Assembly (NCBI RefSeq): GCF_000765215.1 | Contig: NZ_JPJE01000002.1 | Coordinates: 1-64,000, forward strand | From: Eubacterium sp. ER2 | GTDB lineage: Bacteria; Bacillota; Clostridia; Lachnospirales; Lachnospiraceae | Reading direction: 5' to 3' | Length of the DNA: 64,000 bases | Made by a program: the position numbers and the translations under genes | The notes under the pieces: model-generated | Databases searched by the model: none | What the model was told of the DNA's origin: nothing | The model's input: only the letters and a program-made list of their open reading frames with translations | Part shown: positions 43,691 through 53,139 of the stretch, one piece after another | Layout of the letters: each line of letters opens with the position of its first letter | How positions within the stretch are numbered: the stretch's first letter is position 1

Positions 43691-44626
43691 CTACTGTCCC
43701 TCAAAAAGAGGTGTGGAAAAATACCTCTCCGCCGTGTCCGCCAGGATCGTCACCACCGTCTTTCCCTTTCCCAGCTTTCTTGCCATGCGCTTTGCCACGG
43801 CCACATTCGTCCCGCTGGAGATACCGCACATGAGTCCCTCCTTTGAGGCCAGCTCTCTGGCTGTCTCCAGGGCCTCCTCGTCTGTCACGATCTCAATGTG
43901 GCTGTATATCTTCTGGTTCAGGATGGCCGGGATGACACCGTCGCCGATGCCCATCTGGATGTGGGTGCCCACCTCTCCTCCTGAGAGGATGGCCGCGTGC
44001 TCCGGCTCCGCCGCCCAGATCTCCACGTCCGGGTTGGCCTCCTTCAGGGCCTCCCCCACGCCTGTGATAGTGCCCCCGGTTCCGATTCCGGAGCAGAACC
44101 CATCAATAGTGATACCTGCCTGCTCCAGGATCTCCCGACCCGTCTGCTCCTTCTGGGCCTGGCTGTTGGCCTCATTTTCAAACTGCTGGGGTACATACAC
44201 GTCCGGATTCTCCGCCGCCATCTTCATGGCGGTCTCCAGACACTCATCAATACATTTTCCGATATTTCCTGCGTCGTGGATCAGCTTTACCTCCGCCCCG
44301 TAGTGCCTTACCAGCTTTCTCCTCTCCTCGCTCACCGAGTCGGGCATGATGATGATGGTCCTGTAGCCCTTGACCGCGCCGATGAGGGCAAGGCCAATGC
44401 CCTGGTTGCCGCTTGTGGGCTCCACGATGGTAGTCTTACCGGGCTGGATCAGCCCCTTTTTCTCCGCTGCCTCTATCATGTTAAGGGCGGTCCTCGTCTT
44501 GATGGAGCCGCCTGCGTTCATAGCCTCGAATTTCACGAGGATCTGGGCGTCCTCAGGTCCGGTCATATGGTTCAGCCGGATCAGAGGCGTGTTCCCGGTT
44601 GCCTCAAGTATATTCTCGTAAATCAT
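43691..44626 (-). CDS. cysK: Cysteine synthase-like PLP enzyme
   Basis: Cytoplasmic fold-type II PLP enzyme of 311 residues. The PLP lysine is about K43 in AMNAGGSIKTRTAL, the substrate loop is EPTSGNQGIGLAL, and the phosphate-binding loop is GIGTGGTITG. Canonical O-acetylserine sulfhydrylases read SVKDR and TSGNTG, so both key loops are variant here; the enzyme may use another acceptor or run as a cysteine desulfhydrase. The start at 44626 follows GGAGGAGA. It forms an operon with the ABC exporter. Confidence 0.8.
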   Translation of the reverse strand: MIYENILEATGNTPLIRLNHMTGPEDAQILVKFEAMNAGGSIKTRTALNMIEAAEKKGLIQPGKTTIVEPTSGNQGIGLALIGAVKGYRTIIIMPDSVSEERRKLVRHYGAEVKLIHDAGNIGKCIDECLETAMKMAAENPDVYVPQQFENEANSQAQKEQTGREILEQAGITIDGFCSGIGTGGTITGVGEALKEANPDVEIWAAEPEHAAILSGGEVGTHIQMGIGDGVIPAILNQKIYSHIEIVTDEEALETARELASKEGLMCGISSGTNVAVAKRMARKLGKGKTVVTILADTAERYFSTPLFEGQ

Positions 44627-44677
44627 TCCTTTATCTCCTCCGCACATTGTGATTAATATATCATATGACGCCGACCC

Positions 44678-45454
44678 CTATTTCGTCTCCGTCTTCTTCG
44701 GCCGGGCGATATTGAACGGGATATTGACTCCCAGGGGGTTCACGATCACCCCTTTGGCCTCAGGCGGCAGGAGCTCCGGGATCTTGGCGTACTCGATGAC
44801 CGCCGTCCTGTACTTATTGTCCCTGTTGAACTTGCGCAGCTCGTCGGGATCGGTGAAGATGGGCAGGAACACAGACCCGTCCTTCTGCTTCATGACAAGG
44901 AGGCCCTTGTCCGGCTCCGCCGGCACGAGATACTTTCCTCTCTGCAGGTCAACCAGCAGCTCCTCCTGCATCTCTTTGAGCTCCTCTGTCATCTGCTGCT
45001 TCGGGTCCTTTCTCATCTGCTGCATAAAATAGAGGGCGGTGAGATGAAACTGGGGGTTTTCCACCCATTTCCTCCCATCGGGAAGGTTGTCCATATCCGG
45101 CCTCTTTACCAGCTCTCCCAGCTGCAGATGGATCTCATCCTCCAACCCCTTGTTCACCGCCATGGCGTTGACTCCCATGGTGAACAGGTTCGAGTAGAAG
45201 GACAAAAGATGCCTGTTCTCCAGCTTTGCGATGTTGACCGGGTCCTTCTGCGCCAGAAGGAGCTTCCCGCCCTTCTGGGCCTCCTCCTCCGTCTTGTAGA
45301 GAAGCACCTCGTCGTCAAAGGTCTCCGGATCGCAGAAGACAAAGGGCATCCTTGTGTGCATGGATATGATGACAAAAAGCTCCTTTGCGTTTCGCAGATG
45401 GGCCAGCGCCTTCTGCCTGTCCGGGCTGTTTTTTGTATTGTTCTCTTCTTTCAT
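44678..45454 (-). CDS. SseB family protein
   Basis: Cytoplasmic protein of 258 residues with an SseB N-terminal-like domain in its second half (DKGLLVMKQKDGSVFLPIFTDPDELRKF). The start at 45454 (MKEENNTKN) follows AAAGGAAT; upstream frames reach 45502 without a ribosome site. The role of this family outside type III secretion hosts is not known. It precedes cysK by 51 bases and may share its transcript. Confidence 0.75.
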   Translation of the reverse strand: MKEENNTKNSPDRQKALAHLRNAKELFVIISMHTRMPFVFCDPETFDDEVLLYKTEEEAQKGGKLLLAQKDPVNIAKLENRHLLSFYSNLFTMGVNAMAVNKGLEDEIHLQLGELVKRPDMDNLPDGRKWVENPQFHLTALYFMQQMRKDPKQQMTEELKEMQEELLVDLQRGKYLVPAEPDKGLLVMKQKDGSVFLPIFTDPDELRKFNRDNKYRTAVIEYAKIPELLPPEAKGVIVNPLGVNIPFNIARPKKTETK

Positions 45455-45579
45455 AGGGATATTCCTTTCTGCTGTTTCAGTACGTAATCCGCTATTTATC
45501 ATACATCATTTAGAAAGGAAATTCAACCGGACGCAGGGTCTTCCGGCGGGCTCTTTTACAGGGCTTGGAGGCGGCTCCT

Positions 45580-47526
45580 CTAGCTGGCCGAGAAATCATA
45601 CTGGCGGGGCAGCTTCGCCTCCCTGCCGGCCTCATCCCGGTGAAGAGACTGCCACAGCTTCCCGATGGAGTCCTCCCCCTCCCGGATATCCTCTAAAAGA
45701 AGGCCTCCCTTCTCCTCCAGAAGTCTTTCTGCCTCCCGGTTCTCCCCCAGTCTGTGGAGAGCGAAAATATAGATGAATTTCAGTCGGCTGTTCGCCTTCA
45801 GCTCTGCCTCCATCTCTCTGTAAAATGTCCGGATCTCCTCCGATGCGCCCATCATATGCAGCATCCGGAAGCCCTCCTTCATGTAGGGGAGCCGGTCCTC
45901 CCGCCGGGGCAGCCCTGCCGCCAGATGCATGCCCCGCAGGATCTCCTCCCGTGCTCTTATCTCCTCCCCCTCTCTCAGGCTGACGCAGGCCAGGGCGTGG
46001 TACGCCCAGGGATTTTCCTCAAGCTCCAGGGACCGCTCCAGCATAGTCCGGGCCCTCTCCCCCTGTTCGGCCTGAGCCAGCCAGACGCCGGCCTGGTAAA
46101 AGGCGTACCAGTTGTCCCGGTTGCAGCCCTCAAGGGTGCTCTCCAGAAATCCGATACTGTCCCCGTCTATGAGGAATTCATCGGGCCGCTCTGTCACATC
46201 CGGCGCCTTGAGCTCCCCGGTCTCAAAGAACCGCTGCCAGCTCTGAAGCGGCCCCTCCGGCACCTGGAAGGCAAGATGCTCTGTCCACCTTCCCTGGTTT
46301 CTCATAGCGCCATAGCCGCTCCCTGCGCGAACCAGGCAGGCCGGGCTCTTGGCCATGGCCTTTGTGTCTGCCAGGAGCCGCTCCATCCGCTCCGGCTCCC
46401 CGGACTTATGTATGGCCGCTGTCAGGGCGGCGCTCCTTGCGGCGTGGGGAAGGTCCAGCACCTTCTTTTCCACACAGGCAGAGCCGTATCTCTCCAGCCA
46501 CTCCCAGGCCGTGTGGGGCGACATGGGAATACAGCCGTACTGGGTCTTTCCAAGCCCCGCCTGGATCTCGATATATCTGCCCGCCTTGTCTGTCAGGAAC
46601 TCCTGCCACCTGTCCGAGCCCTCCCGGCTGCCCCAGGAGAAAAGCTTCCGGCTGCGCAGCCTTTTGGTGGACATCTGGAGAAGGCCAAAGCCCTCCCTGT
46701 CTACGTTGGCCACGTACTTGGGCGACTCCTGCGGGATGTCGAAAAAGTAGTCCACAGACCGGGGAATTTTCTTATAGTCCGTGATATCCACCCCGTTCAC
46801 CACCGGGATATCCACCTTGAACACAGCGCCGTCCGCGTAGGTGAAGGCCTGCTTTGCGGGAACGATCACACGCCCGCCCTCGTACTCGGGAACCGCCATA
46901 TTGCTCCACCAGTACATGGGAATGACCTGGCTGCTCTCATTGACGATCCGCATCCGGCAGTTCAGGAACCGATCCTTCTCCCCCAGCCAGAAATCCATCT
47001 GGTACGTCACTTTTCTTATCCTCTCATACTCGTACATGCGCAGCACGGGCTCCCCGCTCCCAAGAGCCGTCCGGGCCGCATACAGCGGCTCTGTGGTCAG
47101 GGGCGTGTGGCCGATAACGCCGATGTTCCACTCCACGCCTCCGCTGAACCAGGCGTTCCGCACTGCCAGGTTGCTGAACCGAAGGACATCGTTTGTGTAG
47201 AGAAGGTTGCGGCCCTTCTCCTTGTCCCACAGCTCCCACAGCCGTCCCCCGTACCCTGGAAGAAAGACCGCTCTCAGGAAGTCATTTTCCAGCACAGCGC
47301 TTTCTACGTCCCTCTCCTCAAGCTTTCGGGTGTAGCAGCTGTACTGTCTGTACGGGTAGGCGTTCTTCCGCCTGCCGTAGCCCTCATAGATCTCATCCTC
47401 CTCGCTCAGCCGGAAGACAAGGTCGTTCTGCAGGATCTTCTCCCCCAGAAGATCAGGAAGGCAGGACTCCTCTCCGAGTCCTGCCACTCTCATTTTCTTT
47501 GTCTCAAATCGCAGTTCCGGTCTCAT
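45580..47526 (-). CDS. DUF5107 carbohydrate-binding-like protein with TPR tail
   Basis: Protein of 648 residues. The first 300 or so (VLENDFLRAVFLPGYGGRLWELWDKEKGRNLLY, GGVEWNIGVIGH, PMYWWSNMAVPE) form the DUF5107 beta-sandwich resembling galactose mutarotase folds. The second half consists of helical TPR-like repeats (YAFYQAGVWLAQAEQGERARTMLERSLELEENPWAYHALA and similar). There is no signal peptide. A role in sugar processing is plausible, but no activity is established. It has its own promoter and stands alone. Confidence 0.75.
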   Translation of the reverse strand: MRPELRFETKKMRVAGLGEESCLPDLLGEKILQNDLVFRLSEEDEIYEGYGRRKNAYPYRQYSCYTRKLEERDVESAVLENDFLRAVFLPGYGGRLWELWDKEKGRNLLYTNDVLRFSNLAVRNAWFSGGVEWNIGVIGHTPLTTEPLYAARTALGSGEPVLRMYEYERIRKVTYQMDFWLGEKDRFLNCRMRIVNESSQVIPMYWWSNMAVPEYEGGRVIVPAKQAFTYADGAVFKVDIPVVNGVDITDYKKIPRSVDYFFDIPQESPKYVANVDREGFGLLQMSTKRLRSRKLFSWGSREGSDRWQEFLTDKAGRYIEIQAGLGKTQYGCIPMSPHTAWEWLERYGSACVEKKVLDLPHAARSAALTAAIHKSGEPERMERLLADTKAMAKSPACLVRAGSGYGAMRNQGRWTEHLAFQVPEGPLQSWQRFFETGELKAPDVTERPDEFLIDGDSIGFLESTLEGCNRDNWYAFYQAGVWLAQAEQGERARTMLERSLELEENPWAYHALACVSLREGEEIRAREEILRGMHLAAGLPRREDRLPYMKEGFRMLHMMGASEEIRTFYREMEAELKANSRLKFIYIFALHRLGENREAERLLEEKGGLLLEDIREGEDSIGKLWQSLHRDEAGREAKLPRQYDFSAS

Positions 47527-47572
47527 AGAAATTTTCTCCTTTTGCCGTGTAGAATTTTAGATAGTTACATCT

Positions 47573-47601
47573 ATAGTATCCTATCACGGCGGTCGGTGCA
47601 A
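47573..47601 (-). promoter_or_regulatory. Promoter of the DUF5107 gene
   Basis: Minus-strand TTGCAC (47601-47596), 17 bases, TACTAT (47578-47573). A short dyad TAGAT/ATCTA just downstream could be an operator. Confidence 0.65.
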
Positions 47602-47640
47602 TCTGAATTCCTGCTCTCTTATTGTAATTTATTGCTCCTG

Positions 47641-49482
47641 TTACTGCGGCCCCTCCTCACCTTTCTTTGTCAGTATTTTCATGAACTCCTCGCCTGTTAT
47701 GGTCTCCTTCTCATAGAGATACTGTGCCAGCTCGTCCAGCTTCTTCTTGTTCTCGCGGATGATCCGGATGGCCTTCTCATGCTGCTGCTTCACCAGCTCT
47801 ACAACCTTCTGATCTATCTCTGCCTGGGTCTGGGCAGAGCAGGCAAGGGAGGTATCCCCGCCCAGGTACTGATTTGTGCGGGTTTCCATGGCCACCATGT
47901 CAAATGTGTCGCTCATGCCGTACTGGGTGATCATGGCCCGGGCCAGCTTGGTGGCCTGCTCAATGTCGTTGGAGGCGCCTGTCGTTATGGAGTGGAACTC
48001 CACCTCCTCAGCTGCCCTTCCGCCTGTCAGAGTGGCGATCTTGTTCTCGATCTCCTCCTTGGTCATCAGGTAGTGATTGCCCTCCTCCACCTGCATGGTG
48101 TAGCCGAGAGCCCCGGACGTCCTTGGCACAATGGTGATCTTCTGCACCGGAGCCGACTGGGTCTGCATGGCAGCCACAAGGGCGTGACCGATCTCGTGGT
48201 AGGCCACGACCAGCTTCTCCTTGTCTGTCAGGATGGCGTTCTTCTTCTGGTAGCCTGCGATAACCACCTCGATGCTCTCCTCCAGATCCGCCTGGGTGGC
48301 AAACTTCCTGCCATCCCGGACCGCCCGGAGGGCCGCCTCATTGACAATGTTGGCCAGCTCTGCCCCCGAGGCGCCGGATGCCATGCGGGCAATCTTGTTG
48401 AAGTCCACATTGTCCGCCACCTTGATCTTTCTGGCGTGCACCTTTAAAATATCCTCCCTGCCCTTCAGATCCGGCAGCTCCACCGGCACTCTCCGGTCAA
48501 ACCGTCCCGGCCGCAGGAGGGCGGGATCCAGGGATTCCGGACGGTTGGTGGCCGCCAGGATGATGACGCCTGTGTTCTCCTCAAATCCGTCCATCTCTGT
48601 AAGCAGCTGGTTCAGTGTCTGTTCTCTCTCGTCGTTTCCGCCCAGCTGGCCGTCCCTCTTCTTTCCGATGGCATCGATCTCATCGATGAAGACGATACAG
48701 GGCGCCTTCTCCTTTGCCTGACTGAACAGATCTCTCACCTTGGAGGCGCCCATGCCCACGAACATTTCCACGAACTCAGAGCCCGAAATGGAAAAGAAGG
48801 GCACGTTTGCCTCGCCTGCCACGGCCTTGGCCAGCATAGTCTTGCCGGTTCCCGGAGGGCCCACAAGGAGGATGCCCTTCGGCATGGAGGCTCCGATCTC
48901 TTTGTATTTGCCGGGGTCATGGAGATACTCCACGATCTCAGTCAGATTTTCCTTTGCCTCGTCCTCCCCTGCAACATCGGAGAATTTAATCCCCTCAGAG
49001 GACTTCACGTAAATCTTGGCATTGCTCTTTCCCATGCCAAACATCATGGAGTTGGGGCCTCCCCCCGCCCTCTTGGCCAGCTTCCTGGACATGTACTGTC
49101 CGATGGCGATGAAGATGATGATGGGGATCAGCCAGGAAAAGATGGCCGTCACGATGGGCGACGTCTGCTGGATCTCCTGTCCTGAAAAGGACACTCCGGC
49201 GTCATAGAGGCGCTGGGTCAGGCCTTCGTCCTGCACCATGGCAGTCCGATAAATATGCTCTTCATCTTTGTCTGTAAAAAGGATCGTATTCTCCTGCTCC
49301 TGTATCTCCGCTTTCCCTACTTTCCCTTCATTCGTCATATCGATAAACGTTCCGTAGTCCACGTCCTTGATCTCCCTCTCAGTGATAAAGGGCACGGCCA
49401 GGAAATTGAAAAGCAGGAGGGCGATGATCACGATCATATAGTAGTAGATCAGCGGTTTCTTCGGTGTCTTTACTTCTTTCAT
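47641..49482 (-). CDS. ftsH: ATP-dependent zinc metalloprotease FtsH
   Basis: Membrane AAA+ protease of 613 residues. Two transmembrane helices (about 10-30 and 108-128) flank a small extracytoplasmic domain, followed by the AAA module with Walker A GPPGTGKT, Walker [12 protein letters not shown] and second region of homology, then the protease domain with zinc site HEIGH. It removes misfolded membrane and some regulatory proteins. Its ATG overlaps the stop of a coiled-coil gene in ATGA, which suggests that the two are made together. Confidence 0.95.
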   Translation of the reverse strand: MKEVKTPKKPLIYYYMIVIIALLLFNFLAVPFITEREIKDVDYGTFIDMTNEGKVGKAEIQEQENTILFTDKDEEHIYRTAMVQDEGLTQRLYDAGVSFSGQEIQQTSPIVTAIFSWLIPIIIFIAIGQYMSRKLAKRAGGGPNSMMFGMGKSNAKIYVKSSEGIKFSDVAGEDEAKENLTEIVEYLHDPGKYKEIGASMPKGILLVGPPGTGKTMLAKAVAGEANVPFFSISGSEFVEMFVGMGASKVRDLFSQAKEKAPCIVFIDEIDAIGKKRDGQLGGNDEREQTLNQLLTEMDGFEENTGVIILAATNRPESLDPALLRPGRFDRRVPVELPDLKGREDILKVHARKIKVADNVDFNKIARMASGASGAELANIVNEAALRAVRDGRKFATQADLEESIEVVIAGYQKKNAILTDKEKLVVAYHEIGHALVAAMQTQSAPVQKITIVPRTSGALGYTMQVEEGNHYLMTKEEIENKIATLTGGRAAEEVEFHSITTGASNDIEQATKLARAMITQYGMSDTFDMVAMETRTNQYLGGDTSLACSAQTQAEIDQKVVELVKQQHEKAIRIIRENKKKLDELAQYLYEKETITGEEFMKILTKKGEEGPQ

Positions 49483-49934
49483 TGTGCTTCCTCCTGTTCC
49501 TGTGTCTTTTGTTCCTCACAGCTCATCTGGGCATCGATGGCCGACAGGGCCGCCCGCATGGCGTGCCTCATGGCCTGAACGGCGAAATCCATACTGAACT
49601 CCGCGTACAGAGTGCTGGCCTCAGCCCTCCTCTCCGCACGGTCTTCTATATCGGACATATCGTCCGCCATCTCGTTCTTTAAAATATCGTCCGCTTTTTT
49701 CATATATTCGAGCTGGATGTCAGCCAGCCGCCTGGCAGAGCGGGAGCGGCACCCCTTCATGCCCTGCTTCAGGATGTACTCATTTTCCATACACTCCTGA
49801 TCCATACGGCGGCACTCTTCTCTGATAGCCTCGTGTTCCATCTGCTGACACGTCACCAGATGAGCCTGGAATTTCTCATACTGCTTCTCCATCTCACAGA
49901 GCTTCGCCGAAAAAATCCCCTGCTGTACACTCAT
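49479..49934 (-). CDS. Coiled-coil protein coupled to FtsH
   Basis: Cytoplasmic helical protein of 151 residues with a high content of Glu, Arg and Met and several cysteines (CEMEKQYEKFQAHLVTCQQ, CRRMDQECMENEYILKQGMKGC). No domain is recognised. It is transcribed first and its stop overlaps the ftsH start by four bases, so a 1:1 relation with FtsH is suggested. GGAGGCTGACAG-type spacing puts the ribosome site about eight bases before the ATG. Confidence 0.65.
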   Translation of the reverse strand: MSVQQGIFSAKLCEMEKQYEKFQAHLVTCQQMEHEAIREECRRMDQECMENEYILKQGMKGCRSRSARRLADIQLEYMKKADDILKNEMADDMSDIEDRAERRAEASTLYAEFSMDFAVQAMRHAMRAALSAIDAQMSCEEQKTQEQEEAQ

Positions 49935-50015
49935 TTCTGTCAGCCTCCTTTCCGTATTTTACTTTACCAGAGCTGAAACCCTTTTTCCATTTTCAATCTT
50001 TTCCAGCTGACTAGA

Positions 50016-50031
50016 CAGATCCCGGGATTTG
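50016..50031. promoter_or_regulatory. Possible operator of the divergent TetR gene
   Basis: The dyad CAGATCCCGGGATTTG, with perfect centre ATCCCGGGAT, lies in the region between the FtsH unit and the TetR gene. Position suggests control of one or both. Confidence 0.4.
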
Positions 50032-50144
50032 TAAAGCTGGACAAGAACATCTCCTCCATGCTATCATGGACGGGAAACAGCCCCTCACGGCAGCACGAGC
50101 CCGTGCAGGCTCACATACATAGGTTCACGACAGGAGGCAGGATT

Positions 50145-50687
50145 TTGGCTGAGAACGTAAAAGAAAAAATCGCGGAGACCTTTCTGGCCATGACCGCCAG
50201 AAAGAATTTTGACAAGATCACAATCAAAGACCTGGTACAGGAGTGCGGCATCTCCCGCCAGGCCTTCTACTATCATTTCCAGGATATACTGGAGGTTATT
50301 GAATGGATCATGCAAAGAAGCGCGGACGAACTCCTGCGGCGCAGCCTGCAGGCAGAAGACCCCAAGGCCGCCCTCCGCCTCTTCATTGATTTTTCCATGG
50401 AAAACAGAAGCTTCATCCACCACCTGCTCCGATCCCGGCAGCGTGAGCAGATGGAACATATCATCCACAAGAACTTCCACAGCTACCTGGAAAGCCTCTA
50501 CAGACACACGGCAGTGGACGCATCCTTAAGCTACCGGGATCTGACCATGGCCCTGGACTTTTTCACCTACGGGATCTCCGGCGTGCTGATTGAGAGCTGC
50601 CGCAGCGGCCAGGCTGACCCGGAGGCGCTGACAGACCAGCTGTACAGACTGCTGACAGGGCAGATGGTACAGCTGCCCTCCTCTTAA
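50145..50687 (+). CDS. TetR/AcrR-family regulator
   Basis: Cytoplasmic regulator of 180 residues. The helix-turn-helix (ITIKDLVQECGISRQAFYYHFQDILEVIEWI) is in the first 60 residues, and the C-terminal part resembles the small TetR proteins of Firmicutes. I chose a TTG start at 50145, seven bases after AGGAGG; the frame is open upstream to 50058 but without a site. Its 3' end overlaps the convergent subtilase gene by four bases. Its targets are not obvious; a palindrome at 50016 is the best candidate site. Confidence 0.78.
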   Translation: MAENVKEKIAETFLAMTARKNFDKITIKDLVQECGISRQAFYYHFQDILEVIEWIMQRSADELLRRSLQAEDPKAALRLFIDFSMENRSFIHHLLRSRQREQMEHIIHKNFHSYLESLYRHTAVDASLSYRDLTMALDFFTYGISGVLIESCRSGQADPEALTDQLYRLLTGQMVQLPSS

Positions 50688-52432
50688 TCCGGTATACTCT
50701 CCTCCACGCACAGCGCCCCATACCCTACCTGGTTGTTGGGGTAAGCAGCAAAGCCCGGAAGCTGCCGGGCTCCTCTTCTCAAATAGGCCTTTATCTTTTC
50801 CCCGTAGAGATAAGGGTCGTTTTCTTTTATGATCCCCCACTCCATGAGGAGGGCTGCCCCGCCCGTCACAAAGGGGGTGGCAAAGGAGGTGCCGGTGACT
50901 GCCGTCACTGTGCCTCCCGGCGCCCGCGTCATAATCCCCACGCCGGGAGCCGCCAGATCCGGCTTGGTCCGGTAGCCCTCCCCCTCGCCCCCGCGCCCGG
51001 AAAAATCCGCATAGGTAAAGGTGAGGGCATCGTAGGCCCCCACCGTAATCACCCGGGAAGCGGTGGAGGGAATGGTGAAGGTGGCCTCCTCCGAGGGCAG
51101 GAGAAAGCCTGTGCCCGGGTTCAGGACAGCCTCTGACGGAAGCCACATCTGATACCGTCCGTCCACGATCCTTCCCGTCTCCAGCCGGATGGTCCACACC
51201 CCGGAGGCGATGTAGGTCTCCACCGGCAGAAGATCGATGAAGATCTCCTGCACCAGGCTGTAGGGGCTGGGCTCCCCATAGTAGACGAGGATCTCCGTGG
51301 GGCCGATCCGCATCCTCTGGGTGCCCCTTATCTCCTGGATGGGATCGCTGCGGACCCCGGAGGGGGTGATAAGTAGGATGCGCACCTGATCCGCGTAGGT
51401 CTTCCAGATCTGGATGCTCATGGCCGTCTGCCTGGGCTGCACCCCCAGCTCAATATCCTTTGTCTCATAGCTTGCAAGCCTCCCCGTGGTGTGGCCGGCT
51501 GCGTTCCCCTCATTGCCCGCCCCCACGCAGATGGAGGTACGGCCCAGGTTGGCCACATCGTCTATGTACCGCTCCAGAAGGGAGGAGCCGTCGTGGGCCC
51601 CGTACGTATTTCCAAAGCTGATGTTTATGGCCAGGGGCATCCGGTACTCCAGCGATTTTCTCACCGCATAGTCAATGCCCGCCATCAGCTCTGTGGTTCT
51701 GGGAAATCCCTCTGCCCGTGGCACGCCCAGCTTCACGATGAGAAGGCTGCTCCGGAAGGCCACTCCCCTGTACCTGCTCTCTCCTCCCCCGTTTCCCGCC
51801 GCGATAGCTGCCACGGAGGTGCCATGTCCTGAGGTGTCCACGCTGGGGACAATGCTCCTTTGCTCCGCCTCCCCGGGAGCCGCGATGGCCTCATCGATCT
51901 GCTCTCTTGTGTACTCTGTCCCCAGGGCATATCCAGGCGGCGGTCCCTCTCCCCGATCCGATCTGGGAACCGCGGACTGATCCCACAGCGCAAGGATCCT
52001 GGTACGGCCCTCCTCATCCCGGAAATCCGGCAGCATATAGTCAATCCCCGAGTCTATGACCGCCACCAGGACTCCCTGTCCGAAAAGGGAAAGGCGCCCG
52101 CCCTGCACTGTATCGATGCAGGACACGCGCCTCCCGTCAGCGGTCTGAAAAAACAGCCGCTTTGGCTTTTCAATATACTCCACCTCCGGCAGCGCCGCCA
52201 GGGCGGACAGCCGGGACTCCTTCACAGTGACGATGGCATACTCGTTCAGGAGCTCTGTCATCCGGACCGACAGGGCCTTTATATCATCCAGACTCCCGGA
52301 GTATTTCACGATCACGTCCCACTCTCTCTCGATGGGATCGTACCCCACATCCAGCTCCAGCGACTTTTCTCTCTCCTCCTGGGTAACATCCAGCGCAAGA
52401 TTCAAAAGATCCTCGATCTTCTGTCCCGCCAT
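50684..52432 (-). CDS. S8 family subtilisin-like serine protease without signal peptide
   Basis: Subtilase of 582 residues. The triad is D127 (VAVIDSGIDY), H203 (SGHGTSVAAIAAG) and S516 (TGTSFATPF), with the oxyanion asparagine about N307 (GAGNEGN). The first 95 residues may act as a propeptide-like domain, and a 150-residue jelly-roll-like insertion separates H and S, as in CspB-type clostridial proteases. No signal peptide is seen, so it is probably cytoplasmic or spore-associated. A GGAGTGAG site precedes the ATG. It follows the rubrerythrin gene by 39 bases. Confidence 0.87.
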   Translation of the reverse strand: MAGQKIEDLLNLALDVTQEEREKSLELDVGYDPIEREWDVIVKYSGSLDDIKALSVRMTELLNEYAIVTVKESRLSALAALPEVEYIEKPKRLFFQTADGRRVSCIDTVQGGRLSLFGQGVLVAVIDSGIDYMLPDFRDEEGRTRILALWDQSAVPRSDRGEGPPPGYALGTEYTREQIDEAIAAPGEAEQRSIVPSVDTSGHGTSVAAIAAGNGGGESRYRGVAFRSSLLIVKLGVPRAEGFPRTTELMAGIDYAVRKSLEYRMPLAINISFGNTYGAHDGSSLLERYIDDVANLGRTSICVGAGNEGNAAGHTTGRLASYETKDIELGVQPRQTAMSIQIWKTYADQVRILLITPSGVRSDPIQEIRGTQRMRIGPTEILVYYGEPSPYSLVQEIFIDLLPVETYIASGVWTIRLETGRIVDGRYQMWLPSEAVLNPGTGFLLPSEEATFTIPSTASRVITVGAYDALTFTYADFSGRGGEGEGYRTKPDLAAPGVGIMTRAPGGTVTAVTGTSFATPFVTGGAALLMEWGIIKENDPYLYGEKIKAYLRRGARQLPGFAAYPNNQVGYGALCVEESIPD

Positions 52433-52471
52433 CTGCCCTCACTCCTTTGACAAGTTATTTTGCATGATATT

Positions 52472-53086
52472 CTACATGACCACGATCCCGCTGTCCGTGT
52501 AGGGAGCCAGGGAGAGGGGAATGAAAAAGCCCTTTTCATGCCGGCAGACCGGGCATACCTCGGGCGCTTTTGTTCCCCTGTGGATATGGCCGCAGTTCAG
52601 GCACATCCAGGCTCCCTCCTTCGCCAGCTCAAAGTAGGTGTTTGTCTCCATCAGCTCCCGTATTTTCCCGAACCGCTTGGCGTGGGTCTTCTCCACCTCG
52701 GCGATCTGGTAAAAAGCGGATGCCGCCTCCAGAAAGCCCTCCTCCTTGGCCTGGTCGCCAAAGGCCTGGTACACGTCCTTATATTCCTCCGTCTCGTTGT
52801 GCTCCGCCGCCCGCAGAAGGTCTGTCAGGGAGTCGTAGGTATCCACCGGGAAGCCGCCGCAGATCTCTATCGTCTCCCCCTCGGCCTCCTTCAAGAGCTC
52901 ATAGTAGCGCTGGGCGTGGGCTCTCTCCTGGTCCGCGGTGAAGAGAAAGATCTGCCCCACCGAGTACATGTGGTGCTCCATGGCCATCTCCGCCGCGATG
53001 GTATACCGGTTTCTGGCCTGGCTCTCCCCGGCAAACGCCTTCATCAGATTTTCCTTTGTCCTGCTCTTACAAAAATCAACTGCCAT
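52472..53086 (-). CDS. rbr: Rubrerythrin
   Basis: Cytoplasmic peroxide-reducing protein of 204 residues. The four-helix diiron domain shows the glutamate ladder (FAGESQARNRY, ADQERAH, DQAKEEGF, EVEKTHAKRF) and is followed by a rubredoxin-like iron site with C162, C165, C178 and C181. It protects anaerobes from hydrogen peroxide with electrons from NADH via rubredoxin. The ATG and part of its AAAGGAG site are inside a long inverted repeat (see 53072-53139). A subtilase gene follows 39 bases downstream. Confidence 0.93.
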   Translation of the reverse strand: MAVDFCKSRTKENLMKAFAGESQARNRYTIAAEMAMEHHMYSVGQIFLFTADQERAHAQRYYELLKEAEGETIEICGGFPVDTYDSLTDLLRAAEHNETEEYKDVYQAFGDQAKEEGFLEAASAFYQIAEVEKTHAKRFGKIRELMETNTYFELAKEGAWMCLNCGHIHRGTKAPEVCPVCRHEKGFFIPLSLAPYTDSGIVVM

Positions 53087-53139
53087 GATACATACTCCTT
53101 TACCTTTTTACATAGAGTATGTACCATGGCAGTGATTTT
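53072..53139 (-). repeat. 25-bp inverted repeat covering the rubrerythrin start
   Basis: The arms are 53072-53097 and 53115-53139 with a 17-base spacer. They match at 24 positions, with one extra base in the first arm and one A/G difference that becomes a G-U pair in RNA. The first arm contains the start codon (53084-53086), the first codons and half of the ribosome site; the other arm is its near-mirror copy upstream. In the transcript this would be a very stable hairpin. The upstream arm begins at a TATAAAAT sequence. Confidence 0.85.

Noticed and set aside
45754-48447. Very long open frame (897 codons) antisense to DUF5107 and ftsH
   Set aside because: It mirrors two well-supported genes, has no recognisable domain and no ribosome site; long antisense frames are expected in GC-rich DNA.
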